Source of the DNA: Moraxellaceae bacterium
Lineage (GTDB): Bacteria; Pseudomonadota; Gammaproteobacteria; Pseudomonadales; Moraxellaceae
Length of the DNA stretch: 55,282 nucleotides
Reading direction: 5' to 3'
Assembly (NCBI GenBank): GCA_018260315.1
Contig: JAGLBJ010000005.1
Span: 1 to 55,282, forward strand
Position 1 is the first letter of the stretch. Each line of letters begins with the position of its first letter. Below are positions 20,060 to 29,538 of the stretch, one piece after another. The position numbers and the translations under genes are program-made. The notes beneath the pieces were generated by a model. That model ran no database searches and had not been told where the DNA came from. It worked only from the letters and a program-made list of their open reading frames with translations.

Positions 20060-20932
20060 ATGCGCTCAAGCGCCCATCAATCCAACTTGGTATCGTCTGA
20101 CAAACGCCAGCAAAGCCTTGTTGAAGCCCGTAATCTGGTTTTTTATCGGGGTGAACGAGCGATTTATGATGGTATTAATTTAACGGTCAAGCGTGGTCAA
20201 GTGACGGCGATTATGGGGCCGTCGGGTACCGGTAAAACGACCTTATTGCGTTTAATCGGGGGTCAATTGCAGCCGCAAAAAGGCCAGATTTTATTTGATG
20301 GTCAAGATTTAAGCGCCATGAGCCGGCATGACCTATTTGCAGCGCGGGCTCGCATGGGCATGCTGTTTCAAAGCGGTGCCTTGTTTAGCGATATGACGGT
20401 TTATGAAAACGTCGCTTTTCCGATACGTGCCCATACCAAACTTAATGAAGATTTAATTCGTGAACTGGTGACCTTAAAACTTGAAGCCGTCGGGCTGCGC
20501 GGTACCGAGCAGTTAATGCCGGCTGAACTATCGGGCGGCATGAGTCGTCGGGTGGCTCTGGCGCGGGCTATTGCTTTGGACCCCGAACTCATCATGTATG
20601 ACGAACCGTTTGCCGGTCAAGATCCTATTGTCAAGGGTGTGCTGGTGCGTTTGATTCGTACCTTGCGCGAAGCCTTGGGATTAACAACTATTATTGTATC
20701 GCACGATGTGGCCGAAACTTTGCAAATTGCCGATTATATTTATGTGATTGCCAATGGTAAAATCATGGGTGAAGGCACTGCCGAACAACTTCAACAAAAT
20801 CCGTCGCCGTTTGTCAGGCAGTTTTTAACCGGTTCCATTTTGGGACCGGCTGATTTTCAATATGCCCAAACGGCTTATTTGGCGAGCTCCGTAACAGACG
20901 ATAACGCTGCCAGGGAGCAAAATCATGCTTGA
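20060..20932 (+). CDS. mlaF: Phospholipid transport ATP-binding protein MlaF
   Basis: ATPase of the MlaFEDB inner-membrane complex, which moves phospholipids between the membranes to keep outer-leaflet asymmetry. Walker A is GPSGTGKTT, the ABC signature is [14 protein letters not shown], Walker B is [13 protein letters not shown] and the switch is VSHD. At 290 residues it is slightly longer than the usual ~270 because of an N-terminal tail of about 20 residues. It heads the five-gene mla operon and overlaps mlaE by 8 bp. Confidence 0.96.
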   Translation: MRSSAHQSNLVSSDKRQQSLVEARNLVFYRGERAIYDGINLTVKRGQVTAIMGPSGTGKTTLLRLIGGQLQPQKGQILFDGQDLSAMSRHDLFAARARMGMLFQSGALFSDMTVYENVAFPIRAHTKLNEDLIRELVTLKLEAVGLRGTEQLMPAELSGGMSRRVALARAIALDPELIMYDEPFAGQDPIVKGVLVRLIRTLREALGLTTIIVSHDVAETLQIADYIYVIANGKIMGEGTAEQLQQNPSPFVRQFLTGSILGPADFQYAQTAYLASSVTDDNAAREQNHA

Positions 20933-21707
20933 TGCAGTTGCTAAACTTGGGCGCGGTACCCTCGAAAAAATAGCCGCCGTGGGCTATGCAACGCTGTTAT
21001 TATTACAAAGTTTGGTGGGTTTGCCCTCTTTAACCGGTATGGGGCTGTTTGTCGAGCAGCTCTACCGTGTCGGCGTACAATCGCTATCTATTATTGTCGT
21101 GTCGGGGCTGTTTATCGGCCTCGTTTTGGGCTTGCAAGGCTATAGCATTTTAGTATCGTATGGCAGTGAACAGGCCCTGGGCACGATGGTTGCCTTAACA
21201 CTTGTGCGCGAATTGGGACCCGTGGTCAGTGCGTTGCTGTTTGCCGGACGCGCAGGCTCGGCCTTAACTGCTGAAATTGGCCTGATGAAAACCACAGAGC
21301 AACTTGCCAGCATGGAAATGATTGGCGTTGACCCGTTGCGCCGTGTCGTTGCGCCGCGTTTATGGGCCGGTATTTTAAGTCTGCCGCTATTGGCGATTAT
21401 CTTTTCGGCCGTTGGGATCTTGGGCGGTAAATTTGTGGGCGTTGATTGGCTTGGGGTCTATGACGGCTCATTTTGGGGCAACATGCAAAGCCATGTTCAT
21501 TTTACCAATGATATTTTAAATGGGGTCATTAAAAGTGTCGTATTTGGTTTAGTATGCACATGGATTGCTGTCTATCAAGGTTATGCTTGCCCGCCTACCT
21601 CTGAAGGGATTGCTAATGCGACGACGCGCACGGTTGTTTATTCATCACTTTGCATTTTGGGGCTTGATTTTGTCCTTACTGCCATCATGTTTGGAGGATT
21701 AGCATGA
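20925..21707 (+). CDS. mlaE: Phospholipid transport permease MlaE
   Basis: Membrane subunit of the Mla ABC system. The 260 residues contain an N-terminal interfacial helix and about five membrane helices. Conserved MlaE/permease stretches are seen ([39 protein letters not shown] and [19 protein letters not shown]). The start overlaps mlaF and the stop overlaps mlaD (ATGA), which suggests translational coupling. Confidence 0.96.
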   Translation: MLDAVAKLGRGTLEKIAAVGYATLLLLQSLVGLPSLTGMGLFVEQLYRVGVQSLSIIVVSGLFIGLVLGLQGYSILVSYGSEQALGTMVALTLVRELGPVVSALLFAGRAGSALTAEIGLMKTTEQLASMEMIGVDPLRRVVAPRLWAGILSLPLLAIIFSAVGILGGKFVGVDWLGVYDGSFWGNMQSHVHFTNDILNGVIKSVVFGLVCTWIAVYQGYACPPTSEGIANATTRTVVYSSLCILGLDFVLTAIMFGGLA

Positions 21708-22246
21708 GAACACGCCAAATGGAACTCGCAGTAGGCACATTGGTTATTTTAGCGGCGCTGGCTTTATTCTTCTTAGCCATGCGGGTCAGTGGACTGGCTC
21801 AATCGGCACAAACACGCGGCTATACGGTGACGGCGCATTTTCAAAATGCAGGCGGCTTAACTGACCGCGCCAAGGTGACCATGAGTGGCGTAACGATTGG
21901 GCGGGTGACGCGCATTTATCTTGACCCAAAGCGGTTTGATGCGGTGGTCGAAATGAACATCGACCCCAAGGTCAATCAAATCAGTACCGATTCCGCCGCC
22001 AGCATTTTAACGGCCGGTTTGCTGGGTGAAAAATACATCGGCATCACGTTAGGCGCTGAAGACAAGTATCTTAAAGAAGGCAGCGAAATTGAACAAACGC
22101 AAAGCTCTTTGGTGCTTGAAGATTTAATCGGTAAGTTTTTATTTAATAAAGCCACCGATTCAACGCCTGCCGCTTCGGCAACCCCTGCCCCTGCAACATC
22201 AACGCCTGCCCCAGTTAAAGCAGCCGACGCTAAAAGTGTATTTTAA
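21704..22246 (+). CDS. mlaD: Phospholipid transport substrate-binding protein MlaD
   Basis: Single-pass inner-membrane protein whose MCE domains form the hexameric ring of the Mla complex. A membrane helix ([20 protein letters not shown]) precedes one MCE domain ([49 protein letters not shown]). The remaining 40 residues end in an Ala/Pro/Thr-rich tail ([17 protein letters not shown]). It has 180 residues, within the family range. Its ATG overlaps the mlaE stop. A 201-bp gap to mlaC follows; the longest frame I saw there has 16 codons. Confidence 0.95.
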   Translation: MRTRQMELAVGTLVILAALALFFLAMRVSGLAQSAQTRGYTVTAHFQNAGGLTDRAKVTMSGVTIGRVTRIYLDPKRFDAVVEMNIDPKVNQISTDSAASILTAGLLGEKYIGITLGAEDKYLKEGSEIEQTQSSLVLEDLIGKFLFNKATDSTPAASATPAPATSTPAPVKAADAKSVF

Positions 22247-22447
22247 GTGAGTACAGGGTGAGCACATGTTGCTAGACGGTTTTAATGTGCATGAACGGTT
22301 AGGCTTTAAGGATTAGCCATGAAGGTTTGCGGCGATGGCTTGTATTTTAAAGCTTAAACCGCATAATATCGTTATGAGCTGCATTGATGTATTAAGGTGA
22401 TTCAATAACCTTGCGTTTGCAGCGACACTTACCCAAAAGGATTGATT

Positions 22448-23095
22448 ATGAACGCACCTATGCTGGTACCTGCCGTGAATATTCGCCGCGTTTTTGCACT
22501 GACGAGCCTTGCCGCCGTTCTGTTAAGCGGTCAGGCTATGGCTGCGACCGAAGCGCCACCCGCATTTGTTAAACGTATATCTGATACCCTGGTTGCCCGT
22601 TTAAAAGCAGAACGCGCCACCATTAAAAAAGACCCGAACGCGTTAAATCGTGTTGTTCAAGAAAACATCGAACCCTATGTCGATTTTGAAGGCTTTGCCA
22701 AAGGCGTTATGGGTCCGTATTATCGTCAAGCCAATGATGCTCAACGTCAAGCCTTTACGCAAACCTTTAAGCAAAGTTTGGTACGGACCTATGCCAAAGG
22801 GCTTGCAGCGTATAACAATGAAAGCTATACGATTCGCCCATATACTGCCGGAAAAGACAGCAGTAAAGCAGTTGTAAGCATGGATTTTAAAACCGATACC
22901 GGAACCGTCGTGCCCATTACCTACCAGTTAATCGATATTAACAATGCCTGGAAAGTGCGTAACTTACAGCTTAACGGGATTGATATTGGTTTGACGTTTC
23001 GCAACCAGTTCGCCAGTACCGTACAAAACCAGCATGGCAACTTAGATGCCGCTATCAAGAGTTTTGTACCCACTGCCGATGCTGTGGCCAAATAA
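22448..23095 (+). CDS. mlaC: Periplasmic phospholipid shuttle MlaC
   Basis: Soluble periplasmic lipid carrier between MlaA at the outer membrane and MlaD. A signal peptide (RRVFALTSLAAVLLSGQAMA-A) is followed by the MlaC fold: FVKRISDTLVARL, YVDFEGFAKGVMGPYYRQA, VRTYAKGLAAYN, ITYQLIDINNAWKVRNLQL and a C-terminal helix. AAAAGG seven bases before the ATG at 22448 fixes the start; a TTG two codons upstream is rejected. The product has 215 residues. mlaB follows by 15 bp. Confidence 0.95.
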   Translation: MNAPMLVPAVNIRRVFALTSLAAVLLSGQAMAATEAPPAFVKRISDTLVARLKAERATIKKDPNALNRVVQENIEPYVDFEGFAKGVMGPYYRQANDAQRQAFTQTFKQSLVRTYAKGLAAYNNESYTIRPYTAGKDSSKAVVSMDFKTDTGTVVPITYQLIDINNAWKVRNLQLNGIDIGLTFRNQFASTVQNQHGNLDAAIKSFVPTADAVAK

Positions 23096-23110
23096 ACGAT
23101 GATTGCTTAA

Positions 23111-23404
23111 ATGAGCGCCCAATTGTCAGAAACAAACCATACTCTTACCCTGTCTGGTGTGGTCGATTTTAATAACGCTAATGCCCTTTATGAGCAGGGG
23201 CTGCGCTGGCTTAAAGGTTCGTCAAGTCAGGCATTAACGCTTGATTTAAGCGCCTTAGAGCAGTCAAACAGTTTAACACTGGCTATTATTTTGCAATGGA
23301 TACGTCATTTGGCTCCGCAACAGAGACTTATTTTGAGAAATACGCCGCTTAAACTTGCCGATATTATGCAAGCGTCAAATTTAAAAGAAGTATTAATATC
23401 TTGA
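23111..23404 (+). CDS. mlaB: STAS-domain protein MlaB
   Basis: Small cytosolic STAS protein that binds MlaF and supports assembly and activity of the Mla ATPase. The 97 residues fit one STAS domain: LTLSGVVDFNNANALYEQG, the core ALTLDLSALEQSNSLTLAII with the Ser-containing loop, and a C-terminal helix. It is the last gene of the operon, and a perfect hairpin terminator lies 50 bp downstream. Confidence 0.88.
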   Translation: MSAQLSETNHTLTLSGVVDFNNANALYEQGLRWLKGSSSQALTLDLSALEQSNSLTLAIILQWIRHLAPQQRLILRNTPLKLADIMQASNLKEVLIS

Positions 23405-23451
23405 TGCTTTGGTTATCTAAATCCACCTTTCGGTCCGCTTCCTTGCGTCAT

Positions 23452-23488
23452 AAGGATTAATCAAGCAGGGTATTGATTAATCCTTTTT
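23452..23488 (+). terminator. Intrinsic terminator of the mlaFEDCB operon
   Basis: AAGGATTAATCA (23452-23463) pairs perfectly over 12 bp with TGATTAATCCTT (23474-23485), followed on the plus strand by a T-run. It separates the operon from the convergent PliG-like gene. Confidence 0.9.
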
Positions 23489-23511
23489 CATCATCAGTAC
23501 AGTTTAAAACC

Positions 23512-23913
23512 TTAATGAAGACTAAACCCAATCTGATAGGGTTTAGGACGTTTTGACATTCGAGCTTTAGCCCGCATTTGCGCCACGCGTACCACCACAT
23601 AGCCGTTTTTTTTGATAACATGGCGATGCGTACTTAAGTCGGCATCGGCATCTAGCGTATATACAAAGGCATCAATATCGGTCGCGCCATAAACCTGTGC
23701 CGATAAACGCTGCCCTGCTCTGCCCCACAAGCAATAATCGACCACTTCATAGCCTGAAATCGTACCTGATTTTACCGCTGAGCGGGTGCCCGGCTTAAAC
23801 TGGACGATTTCGTCACAATGCGGCGCAGCTAAAGCCGGTTGTGTGATTCCTCCAACCGCCAGCAAGAGCCCGGCGCTTAACCGCTTATACAGTGACGATG
23901 TGGACTTTGACAT
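23512..23913 (-). CDS. PliG/PPC-like small periplasmic protein
   Basis: A 133-residue exported protein. The start is the ATG at 23913, giving a canonical signal peptide (KRLSAGLLLAVGGITQPALA-A); a TTG 48 bases upstream would spoil it. The mature part has two Cys. The pattern (VKSGTISGYEVVDYCLWGRA, then GQRLSAQ, then a YVVRV-type strand and a basic MRAKARMSKRPKPYQIGFSL end) recalls PliG inhibitors of g-type lysozyme and related PPC-like beta-sandwich proteins. The match is by motif memory and the function is unproven. It faces the mla operon tail to tail across its terminator. Confidence 0.6.
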   Translation of the reverse strand: MSKSTSSLYKRLSAGLLLAVGGITQPALAAPHCDEIVQFKPGTRSAVKSGTISGYEVVDYCLWGRAGQRLSAQVYGATDIDAFVYTLDADADLSTHRHVIKKNGYVVVRVAQMRAKARMSKRPKPYQIGFSLH

Positions 23914-24316
23914 GCCTTCTCGTTTTGGATTAAAAAAAGTTAAGCTTGTATTATAAATCAATTAGATCACAAACTCACGCTTATTTATGGCACGTCCAAC
24001 CACCAAATAATTTACCACATTCAACCTACCTTGTTTTACATAGCTTTATCTGTAAGGCAGCAAGTGACTTATCGGTTGGCGATTGGGCGGCATAGGCAAG
24101 CGTGCTTAACGTCAATGATTCAAGAATAAACCCCATCAACAGCCCCTGTTTTTTTAACCTTATGCTGTAAAGTGTCTCCTATGCCATTTCTTTAAAATGT
24201 CAGGGACGATTTGCAGCTAGTTAGTCATTATTGCATATCATGATTTTACAGCACTTGACCCATATCGTTTATACTTATCATAGCATCATCTCATAACATC
24301 AGCACCGATAACGTCT
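23914..24316. other. Divergent intergenic region between PliG-like gene and rlmH
   Basis: About 400 bp, AT-rich, with no convincing gene. TTGACC followed about 15 bp later by TATCAT (24256-24282) is a possible rlmH promoter with a short spacer. No RNA gene or strong repeat was seen. Confidence 0.4.
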
Positions 24317-24796
24317 ATGAAAATACGTATTATCACGATTGGCCAAAAAATGCCAACGTGGATTGAAACCGGCTATCAGGAATACGCCAAACGCCTTGGC
24401 CCAATGATGACGATACAGCGTTTGGAATTGCCCATGGCGCGCCGCAGCAAGACCGATTCTGAAGCTGATATTGGCAAACTGATTCAACATGAAGGCCACA
24501 GCATTTTAAACGCGCTGCAACCACGCGAACAACTGATTGCCCTGGAAGTCGGCGGGCGTGCCTTGTCTACTGAACAACTGGCGCAAACGCTTAAACAATG
24601 GAGGAATGACGGCCAGGATATCGCGTTATGTATTGGCGGGCCCGACGGTTTGAGCGAAGCAGTGCGTACCCAAGCGGCATGGCATTGGTCGTTATCACCC
24701 TTGACGCTGCCGCATCCGATGGTGCGGTTAATCGTCATTGAACAGTTATATCGCGCCATGACCTTGCTAAAGGGTCACCCCTATCATCGTGCTTAG
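24317..24796 (+). CDS. rlmH: 23S rRNA pseudouridine-1915 N3-methyltransferase RlmH
   Basis: SPOUT methyltransferase acting on helix 69 of 23S rRNA in intact ribosomes. At 159 residues it has the family size. KIRIITIGQKMPTWI is the typical start, GGPDG (107-111) lies in the SAM-binding knot, and the protein ends HPYHRA, the conserved RlmH tail. The nearest gene downstream is rsxB, 121 bp away. Confidence 0.96.
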   Translation: MKIRIITIGQKMPTWIETGYQEYAKRLGPMMTIQRLELPMARRSKTDSEADIGKLIQHEGHSILNALQPREQLIALEVGGRALSTEQLAQTLKQWRNDGQDIALCIGGPDGLSEAVRTQAAWHWSLSPLTLPHPMVRLIVIEQLYRAMTLLKGHPYHRA

Positions 24797-24917
24797 CTGA
24801 TTTTCCGATATTTAAGAGACGTTTTGTAGCCCGAACAAGGCAAATTTAATGTAAGCAGCCGTTTATTTATTGGCTTAAAACTGGCATGATAACGCCTTAA
24901 TTTCTGCCCATTAACCT

Positions 24918-25691
24918 ATGAATAACGCAAATCACGAACCAATATTAAATGCCCCCCTGATAAATGCTGAGGTTTTAGATGATGTTTTGCCGCAAACACA
25001 ATGTGGTTTGTGCGGTCATGCCGATGGCTGCCTGCCTTATGCACAGGCGATGCTAGACGGTGAAGCCGCTAATTTATGCGTGCCCGGCGGTCAACCCGTG
25101 GCCGATACGTTAGCCAGGCTGTTAAACCGTGAATCATTGCCGGTCGCGCCCAGTCATTTGCCGATTATGGCCGATGGACGGCCGCAACGGTTACGCGCTG
25201 TCATTCGCGAGGCAGAATGTATTGGCTGTACTAAGTGCCTGCTGGCCTGTCCGGTTGATGCAATTGTTGGCAGTGGCAAGTTAATGCATAGTGTCATTAC
25301 CGACTTGTGCACCGGTTGTGAATTGTGTTTGCCGCCGTGTCCGGTCGATTGCATTGATTTAATCGATTGGCCGCATATTCCTACGCCCGCAGAACAACAG
25401 GCCGAACAGAACGATTTACGCAAGCGTTATCAGGCCCATCAACGCCGCCTGGCAAACTCTGCACAGCATGGCAACAACGCCCCGATATTGGCTCCCCTGC
25501 CCGTTATCTCAACAGCACAGGTTAGCGATAATGCAGTTGCCACGCTGCCTTTACAAGAGGCGACACACCTGATTCAACAGGCCACGTTACGCAGTCAAAT
25601 TAAAAAACTTGAACGCCAGCAAACCGTACAATTTACTGCCGAGCGCGATACTCTTCTACAGCAGCTTAAACGGCAATTATTAACGCTTTAA
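24918..25691 (+). CDS. rsxB: RnfB/RsxB-like iron-sulfur electron transport protein
   Basis: Ferredoxin-type subunit related to RnfB/RsxB. It lacks the N-terminal membrane helix of classic RnfB. The Fe-S domain reads QCGLCGHADGC, then LCVPGG, one residue longer between the Cys than the usual CGYPGC form. Two 4Fe-4S clusters follow (CIGCTKCLLACP and CTGCELCLPPCP). The last 110 residues are Gln-rich and helical. No other rnf gene lies in the window, so the partner complex is unknown; a stand-alone RsxB next to nth is something I recall from Moraxellaceae. nth follows closely. Confidence 0.88.
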   Translation: MNNANHEPILNAPLINAEVLDDVLPQTQCGLCGHADGCLPYAQAMLDGEAANLCVPGGQPVADTLARLLNRESLPVAPSHLPIMADGRPQRLRAVIREAECIGCTKCLLACPVDAIVGSGKLMHSVITDLCTGCELCLPPCPVDCIDLIDWPHIPTPAEQQAEQNDLRKRYQAHQRRLANSAQHGNNAPILAPLPVISTAQVSDNAVATLPLQEATHLIQQATLRSQIKKLERQQTVQFTAERDTLLQQLKRQLLTL

Positions 25692-25725
25692 ATTTGTGTT
25701 TTATGGTCTTATATTGAGTATTCCT

Positions 25726-26430
25726 ATGCCTGTAAAAGATGCCAGCGCGCCCAAGGCCCTGGAATTAACGTTTGCCACACAGCCCATGCCGCCTGACCAT
25801 ATTTACCTTTTTTTTGAGCGATTACGCGCCCTTAATCCTACCCCCCGTACCGAATTGACCTATAACAGTACGTTTCAATTGTTGGTTGCCGTTATTCTAT
25901 CGGCTCAGGCTACCGATATCAGCGTGAATAAAGCCACCACCGAACTGTTTAAAATTGCTCCAACGCCTGCCGATATTGTGGCGCTTGGAGAAGAAGGTTT
26001 GACGCGGTATATTCGCAGTATTGGGTTATATCGCGCTAAGGCCGCTAATATCGTCAAAACCGCACAACGGCTCATTGAGCATTTTAATGGCGAAGTGCCC
26101 GACACGCGCGAAGCTTTGGAAACGCTGGCCGGTGTAGGCCGCAAAACGGCTAACGTCGTGCTTAATAATGCCTTTGGACAGGCCACGATGGCCGTCGATA
26201 CCCATGTTTTTCGCGTCAGTAATCGTACCGGTTTAGCCATTGCCCACGATGTTTTAGGCGTTGAATTAAAACTGCTCGAAGTCATTCCTTCCGAATTTTT
26301 AACTGACGGTCACCACTGGCTTATTTTTCATGGACGCTACACCTGTAAGGCACGTAAGCCTTTATGTGCAAGCTGTCCGGTGTTTGATGTGTGCGAATGG
26401 CCCCACAAAGCCCTTTTTGCGCAACGTTAG
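25726..26430 (+). CDS. nth: Endonuclease III
   Basis: DNA glycosylase/AP lyase for oxidised pyrimidines in base excision repair. From the ATG at 25726 it has 234 residues. The helix-hairpin-helix LAGVGRKTANVVL carries catalytic Lys140, and VDTHVFRVSNR carries Asp158. The C-terminal 4Fe-4S loop has Cys207, 214, 217 and 223 in the standard 6-2-5 spacing. A GTG at 25696 is possible but adds ten unrelated residues. Alignment with known Nth suggests that even Met21 could be the start. Confidence 0.96.
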   Translation: MPVKDASAPKALELTFATQPMPPDHIYLFFERLRALNPTPRTELTYNSTFQLLVAVILSAQATDISVNKATTELFKIAPTPADIVALGEEGLTRYIRSIGLYRAKAANIVKTAQRLIEHFNGEVPDTREALETLAGVGRKTANVVLNNAFGQATMAVDTHVFRVSNRTGLAIAHDVLGVELKLLEVIPSEFLTDGHHWLIFHGRYTCKARKPLCASCPVFDVCEWPHKALFAQR

Positions 26431-26478
26431 CCACGGCTAAACTCTGCATTAAAAGCATTTTTTATTATCATAGATTAA

Positions 26479-26529
26479 TCATCACTAATTCATCACATTG
26501 TCATGTAAAGTCCTTAATGTCTATATAAT
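26479..26529 (+). promoter_or_regulatory. Pho-box-like promoter upstream of the nucleotidase
   Basis: TCAT recurs exactly every 11 bp at 26479, 26490 and 26501, the last as TTGTCAT. A perfect TATAAT (26524-26529) follows, with no TTGACA-like -35. Direct 7-mers spaced by 4 bp that replace the -35 are the known layout of PhoB-activated promoters. The start codon lies 22 bp past the -10. Confidence 0.55.
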
Positions 26530-26550
26530 TTTTACGCATTGGACTTTACC

Positions 26551-28686
26551 ATGTCATACTTTGAAACGACCCGTTTAAATACACTATCGGCTAAAACGTT
26601 TCCCTTAAAAAAAGGCTATTTAGCATTATTGATGAGTTTGGGAACGGCTGCATTAACGGGCTGTAACGATAGTAACCCGCCAGTGATTACGTCAAATCCG
26701 ATTACTACTACCCCAACAACCCCTCCCACAACACCCGTGGTCACCCAGCCCACTATTGCCGCCAATACCAAAGCCAGTATTGCATTATTAGAAACCACCG
26801 ATATTCATACCAATATCATGAGTTACGATTATTTTAAGCTTACTGAAGATAAATCGTTAGGCCTTGAACGTACCGCTACCTTAATCAATAATGCCCGTAA
26901 AGAATTTCCAAACAACGTTTTATTAGATGATGGCGATACCATTCAAGGCACTGCATTATCAGATTATCAGGCGCAAGTTAAGCCCATCGACTGTTCACAA
27001 ACCTTGGGCGTGTATAAGGTGATGAACTACCTAAAATTTGATGCTGGGAATATCGGCAACCATGAATTTAACTATGGCCTGCCGTTTTTAAATCAGGTGA
27101 CGGGCAGCAATCTTAACGTTGATGGCGTCACTCCAACAGCAACGCCATGTGCCGGTCCAAACTTCCCGTTGGCCCTGGCCAATATTTTTAGTGCACGCAC
27201 TCAAGCCCCCTTATTTAAACCGTATCAAATCATCACCAAAACATTTAGCGCCACCGCACCCAATGGCAGCACAGTGCAGGTTCCGGTTAAAATTGGCGTA
27301 ATTGGTTTTACGCCGCCCACGATTTTAGCCTGGGACAAACGCTGGTTGGACGGTAAAGTCTATACGCAAGGCGTGGTGGAAATGGCACAAAAATACATTC
27401 CCGAAATGCGCGCTAATGGCGCCGATTTGGTTGTTGTGATGTCGCATGGTGGTTTGGATAATTCGACCTATACCCCAACGATAGAAAATGGCAGCTGGCA
27501 TTTATCTAAAGTTCCGGGCGTCGATGCCCTGTTAATCGGCCATTCGCATCAAATTTTCCCTGATGCAAACAGTACGGTGCCGCAGTTTAATCTACCGGGT
27601 GTCGATAAAGTCAAAGGTACCGTAAACGGCGTGCCAACTGTTATGGCCAACTATTGGGGCAAACATCTGGGCGTGATTAAGCTTGATTTGGTCTATACCA
27701 ATGGTAAATGGACGGTCGATTCCAGTGGCACCAAAGTAGAAGCGCGCAGTATCCAAAATGCTGACAAAACCTATGTTGATGTTGATGCCAACGTCGCGCC
27801 ATTGGTTGCTGCCGAACATGCTGCAACGATTAATTATGTTAAAACACCGATTGGTTCGACCGATTTTAACATGACCAGTTATTTTGCTGACGTGGGCGAT
27901 GTATCGGCTATTGAAATTGTCAACCAGGCGCAGGCCAAATACGTAAGTGATTACATTTCTGCCAACTTGCCGCAGTATCAAAATGTTCCGGTATTGTCAG
28001 TAAGTGCACCGTTTAAGAGTGGTTTTGCGGGCGGCAGCGATTTTACCGATGTAGCGCAAGGCAATGTGGCCATCAATAATGCGGCCGATTTATACCTGTA
28101 TCCAAACACGATTTACGCGGTTAAAGTGCAAGGTAGCGATATTAAAAACTGGTTGGAAACAGCTGCTAAACGGTTTAATCAAATTGATCCTAACCTCAAA
28201 ACGGCACAGGCTTTAGTAAGCAGTTACCCGGGTTATAACTTTGATATGTTTAGCTCGCCTGATATTCGTTATGAAATTGATGTGACGCAGCCCCTTAATT
28301 CGCGCATTAAAAACCTGACATACAAAGGCGCACCGATTGACCCGAATGCAAGCTTCATTATAGCAACCAATAATTATCGGGCCAGTGGCGGCGGTAGTTT
28401 CCCGGGGATTGATGGTACCAAAACGATTTATGCCTCACCGGACGCCAACCGCGATGTGTTAATCAATTATGTAAAAACTATCAAAAACATTAAGCAGGCC
28501 ACCAATGGTTCAGATCGTAGCTGGCGATTTACCAAAATAAAAACGGCTGGCCCAGTGACGTTTAAATCGGCACCCAATAAATTGTCGTTGGCTCAAAGCG
28601 CCGGCTTAACCAATATTTCCGTTATCAACAATGATGATGGCGCGGGTAAAGGGTTGGCTGATTACGCAATTGATTTATCGAAATAA
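26551..28686 (+). CDS. Lipoprotein 2',3'-cyclic-nucleotide 2'-phosphodiesterase/3'-nucleotidase family protein
   Basis: CpdB/5'-nucleotidase-family enzyme that would release phosphate from external nucleotides. It has 711 residues. A signal peptide ends in a lipobox (LGTAALTGC), so the protein should be membrane-anchored, unlike periplasmic E. coli CpdB. A Thr/Pro-rich linker follows. The metallophosphatase core has LLETTDIHTNI, LLDDGDTIQG, GNIGNHEFNYG, VVMSHGGLD and LIGHSHQ, giving all metal ligands. The C-terminal 5'-nucleotidase domain carries NNYRASGGGSFPGID. It is preceded by a Pho-box-like promoter. Exact substrate preference cannot be read from the sequence. Confidence 0.88.
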   Translation: MSYFETTRLNTLSAKTFPLKKGYLALLMSLGTAALTGCNDSNPPVITSNPITTTPTTPPTTPVVTQPTIAANTKASIALLETTDIHTNIMSYDYFKLTEDKSLGLERTATLINNARKEFPNNVLLDDGDTIQGTALSDYQAQVKPIDCSQTLGVYKVMNYLKFDAGNIGNHEFNYGLPFLNQVTGSNLNVDGVTPTATPCAGPNFPLALANIFSARTQAPLFKPYQIITKTFSATAPNGSTVQVPVKIGVIGFTPPTILAWDKRWLDGKVYTQGVVEMAQKYIPEMRANGADLVVVMSHGGLDNSTYTPTIENGSWHLSKVPGVDALLIGHSHQIFPDANSTVPQFNLPGVDKVKGTVNGVPTVMANYWGKHLGVIKLDLVYTNGKWTVDSSGTKVEARSIQNADKTYVDVDANVAPLVAAEHAATINYVKTPIGSTDFNMTSYFADVGDVSAIEIVNQAQAKYVSDYISANLPQYQNVPVLSVSAPFKSGFAGGSDFTDVAQGNVAINNAADLYLYPNTIYAVKVQGSDIKNWLETAAKRFNQIDPNLKTAQALVSSYPGYNFDMFSSPDIRYEIDVTQPLNSRIKNLTYKGAPIDPNASFIIATNNYRASGGGSFPGIDGTKTIYASPDANRDVLINYVKTIKNIKQATNGSDRSWRFTKIKTAGPVTFKSAPNKLSLAQSAGLTNISVINNDDGAGKGLADYAIDLSK

Positions 28687-28728
28687 CCGGTGACGCAATC
28701 TATTGTTAAACCCCGTTTGGAGGCTGCT

Positions 28729-29538
28729 ATGCCTCAGATGGGCACAACGTTCAAACAATCTAAATTAACGCGCTTTTGGCCTGTCTGGGTCATCGGTGCG
28801 TTAAGTTTGGGGGCGTTATGGACACAGCATAACCAGCCGCCATCAACAGATACGCTAAACTCTAGTCAAGCGGCATTATCCAGGCAGCAAATTGACCAGT
28901 GGGGAACCTTGGCCTCAGTTCATAATAAGCAGGCGATTGCTCGCCTAGAACAGGCCGCACCCCATAACTCCTATGCTGCGGCTGTTTTGGGCCGCTGGTT
29001 CATTCAACAAGATGATACACAAGCGGTACAAGCCGGATTAGACAGGCTTAAACAGGCGGCGGCGGCTCAAGAGCCTTTAGCCGAATTTACGCTCGGCAAA
29101 CTGTGGTTTAAAGGCGCTGCCGGATTAGCCCCCAATAAAGACCATGCTGTGGCACTGTTACAGGCCGCCTTGCAACATGGTCAAATGGGTGCGGCGTATT
29201 ATCTGGGAGTGATTACCAAACAAGGTTATACCGGTCATGCGCCCAATGCGCTTGCGGCGGCTGATTATTTTAACCAGGCAGCCAAAGCCGGCATCGCCGA
29301 CGCGCAATTTATGTTGGGCGAAATGTATTTAAATGGCGATGGGGTAGCCATCAATCCTAAACTGGCGCGCCATTGGCTGGAGGAAGCTGCCGAACAGGAC
29401 CAACCGGAAGCCAGTTTAGCGTTACTGATGGCTAAGTCCCGGGGTGAACTCGGCTATGATGCGCATGACAAGGAAGGCATTGCCTATCAATCGATGGAAG
29501 CGCGCCATTCGTTACGGTTACGCCCGCCACCACCTTAA
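28729..29538 (+). CDS. Membrane-anchored Sel1-repeat protein
   Basis: 269 residues with an N-terminal membrane helix (FWPVWVIGALSLGALWTQ) and then helical Sel1/TPR-like repeats, clearest in EFTLGKLWFKGAAGLAPNKD, GAAYYLGVITKQGYTG and AQFMLGEMYLNGDGVAINPK. Such repeats usually mediate protein contacts. GGAGG lies five bases before the ATG at 28729; a GTG at 28690 is rejected. It follows the nucleotidase by 42 bp and may share its promoter. Its last 4 bp overlap the convergent zincin-like gene. Confidence 0.78.
   Translation: MPQMGTTFKQSKLTRFWPVWVIGALSLGALWTQHNQPPSTDTLNSSQAALSRQQIDQWGTLASVHNKQAIARLEQAAPHNSYAAAVLGRWFIQQDDTQAVQAGLDRLKQAAAAQEPLAEFTLGKLWFKGAAGLAPNKDHAVALLQAALQHGQMGAAYYLGVITKQGYTGHAPNALAAADYFNQAAKAGIADAQFMLGEMYLNGDGVAINPKLARHWLEEAAEQDQPEASLALLMAKSRGELGYDAHDKEGIAYQSMEARHSLRLRPPPP

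Noticed and set aside
22247..22447. Small gene in the mlaD-mlaC gap
   Set aside because: The longest frame seen has 16 codons and no ribosome site; the gap looks like plain spacer.
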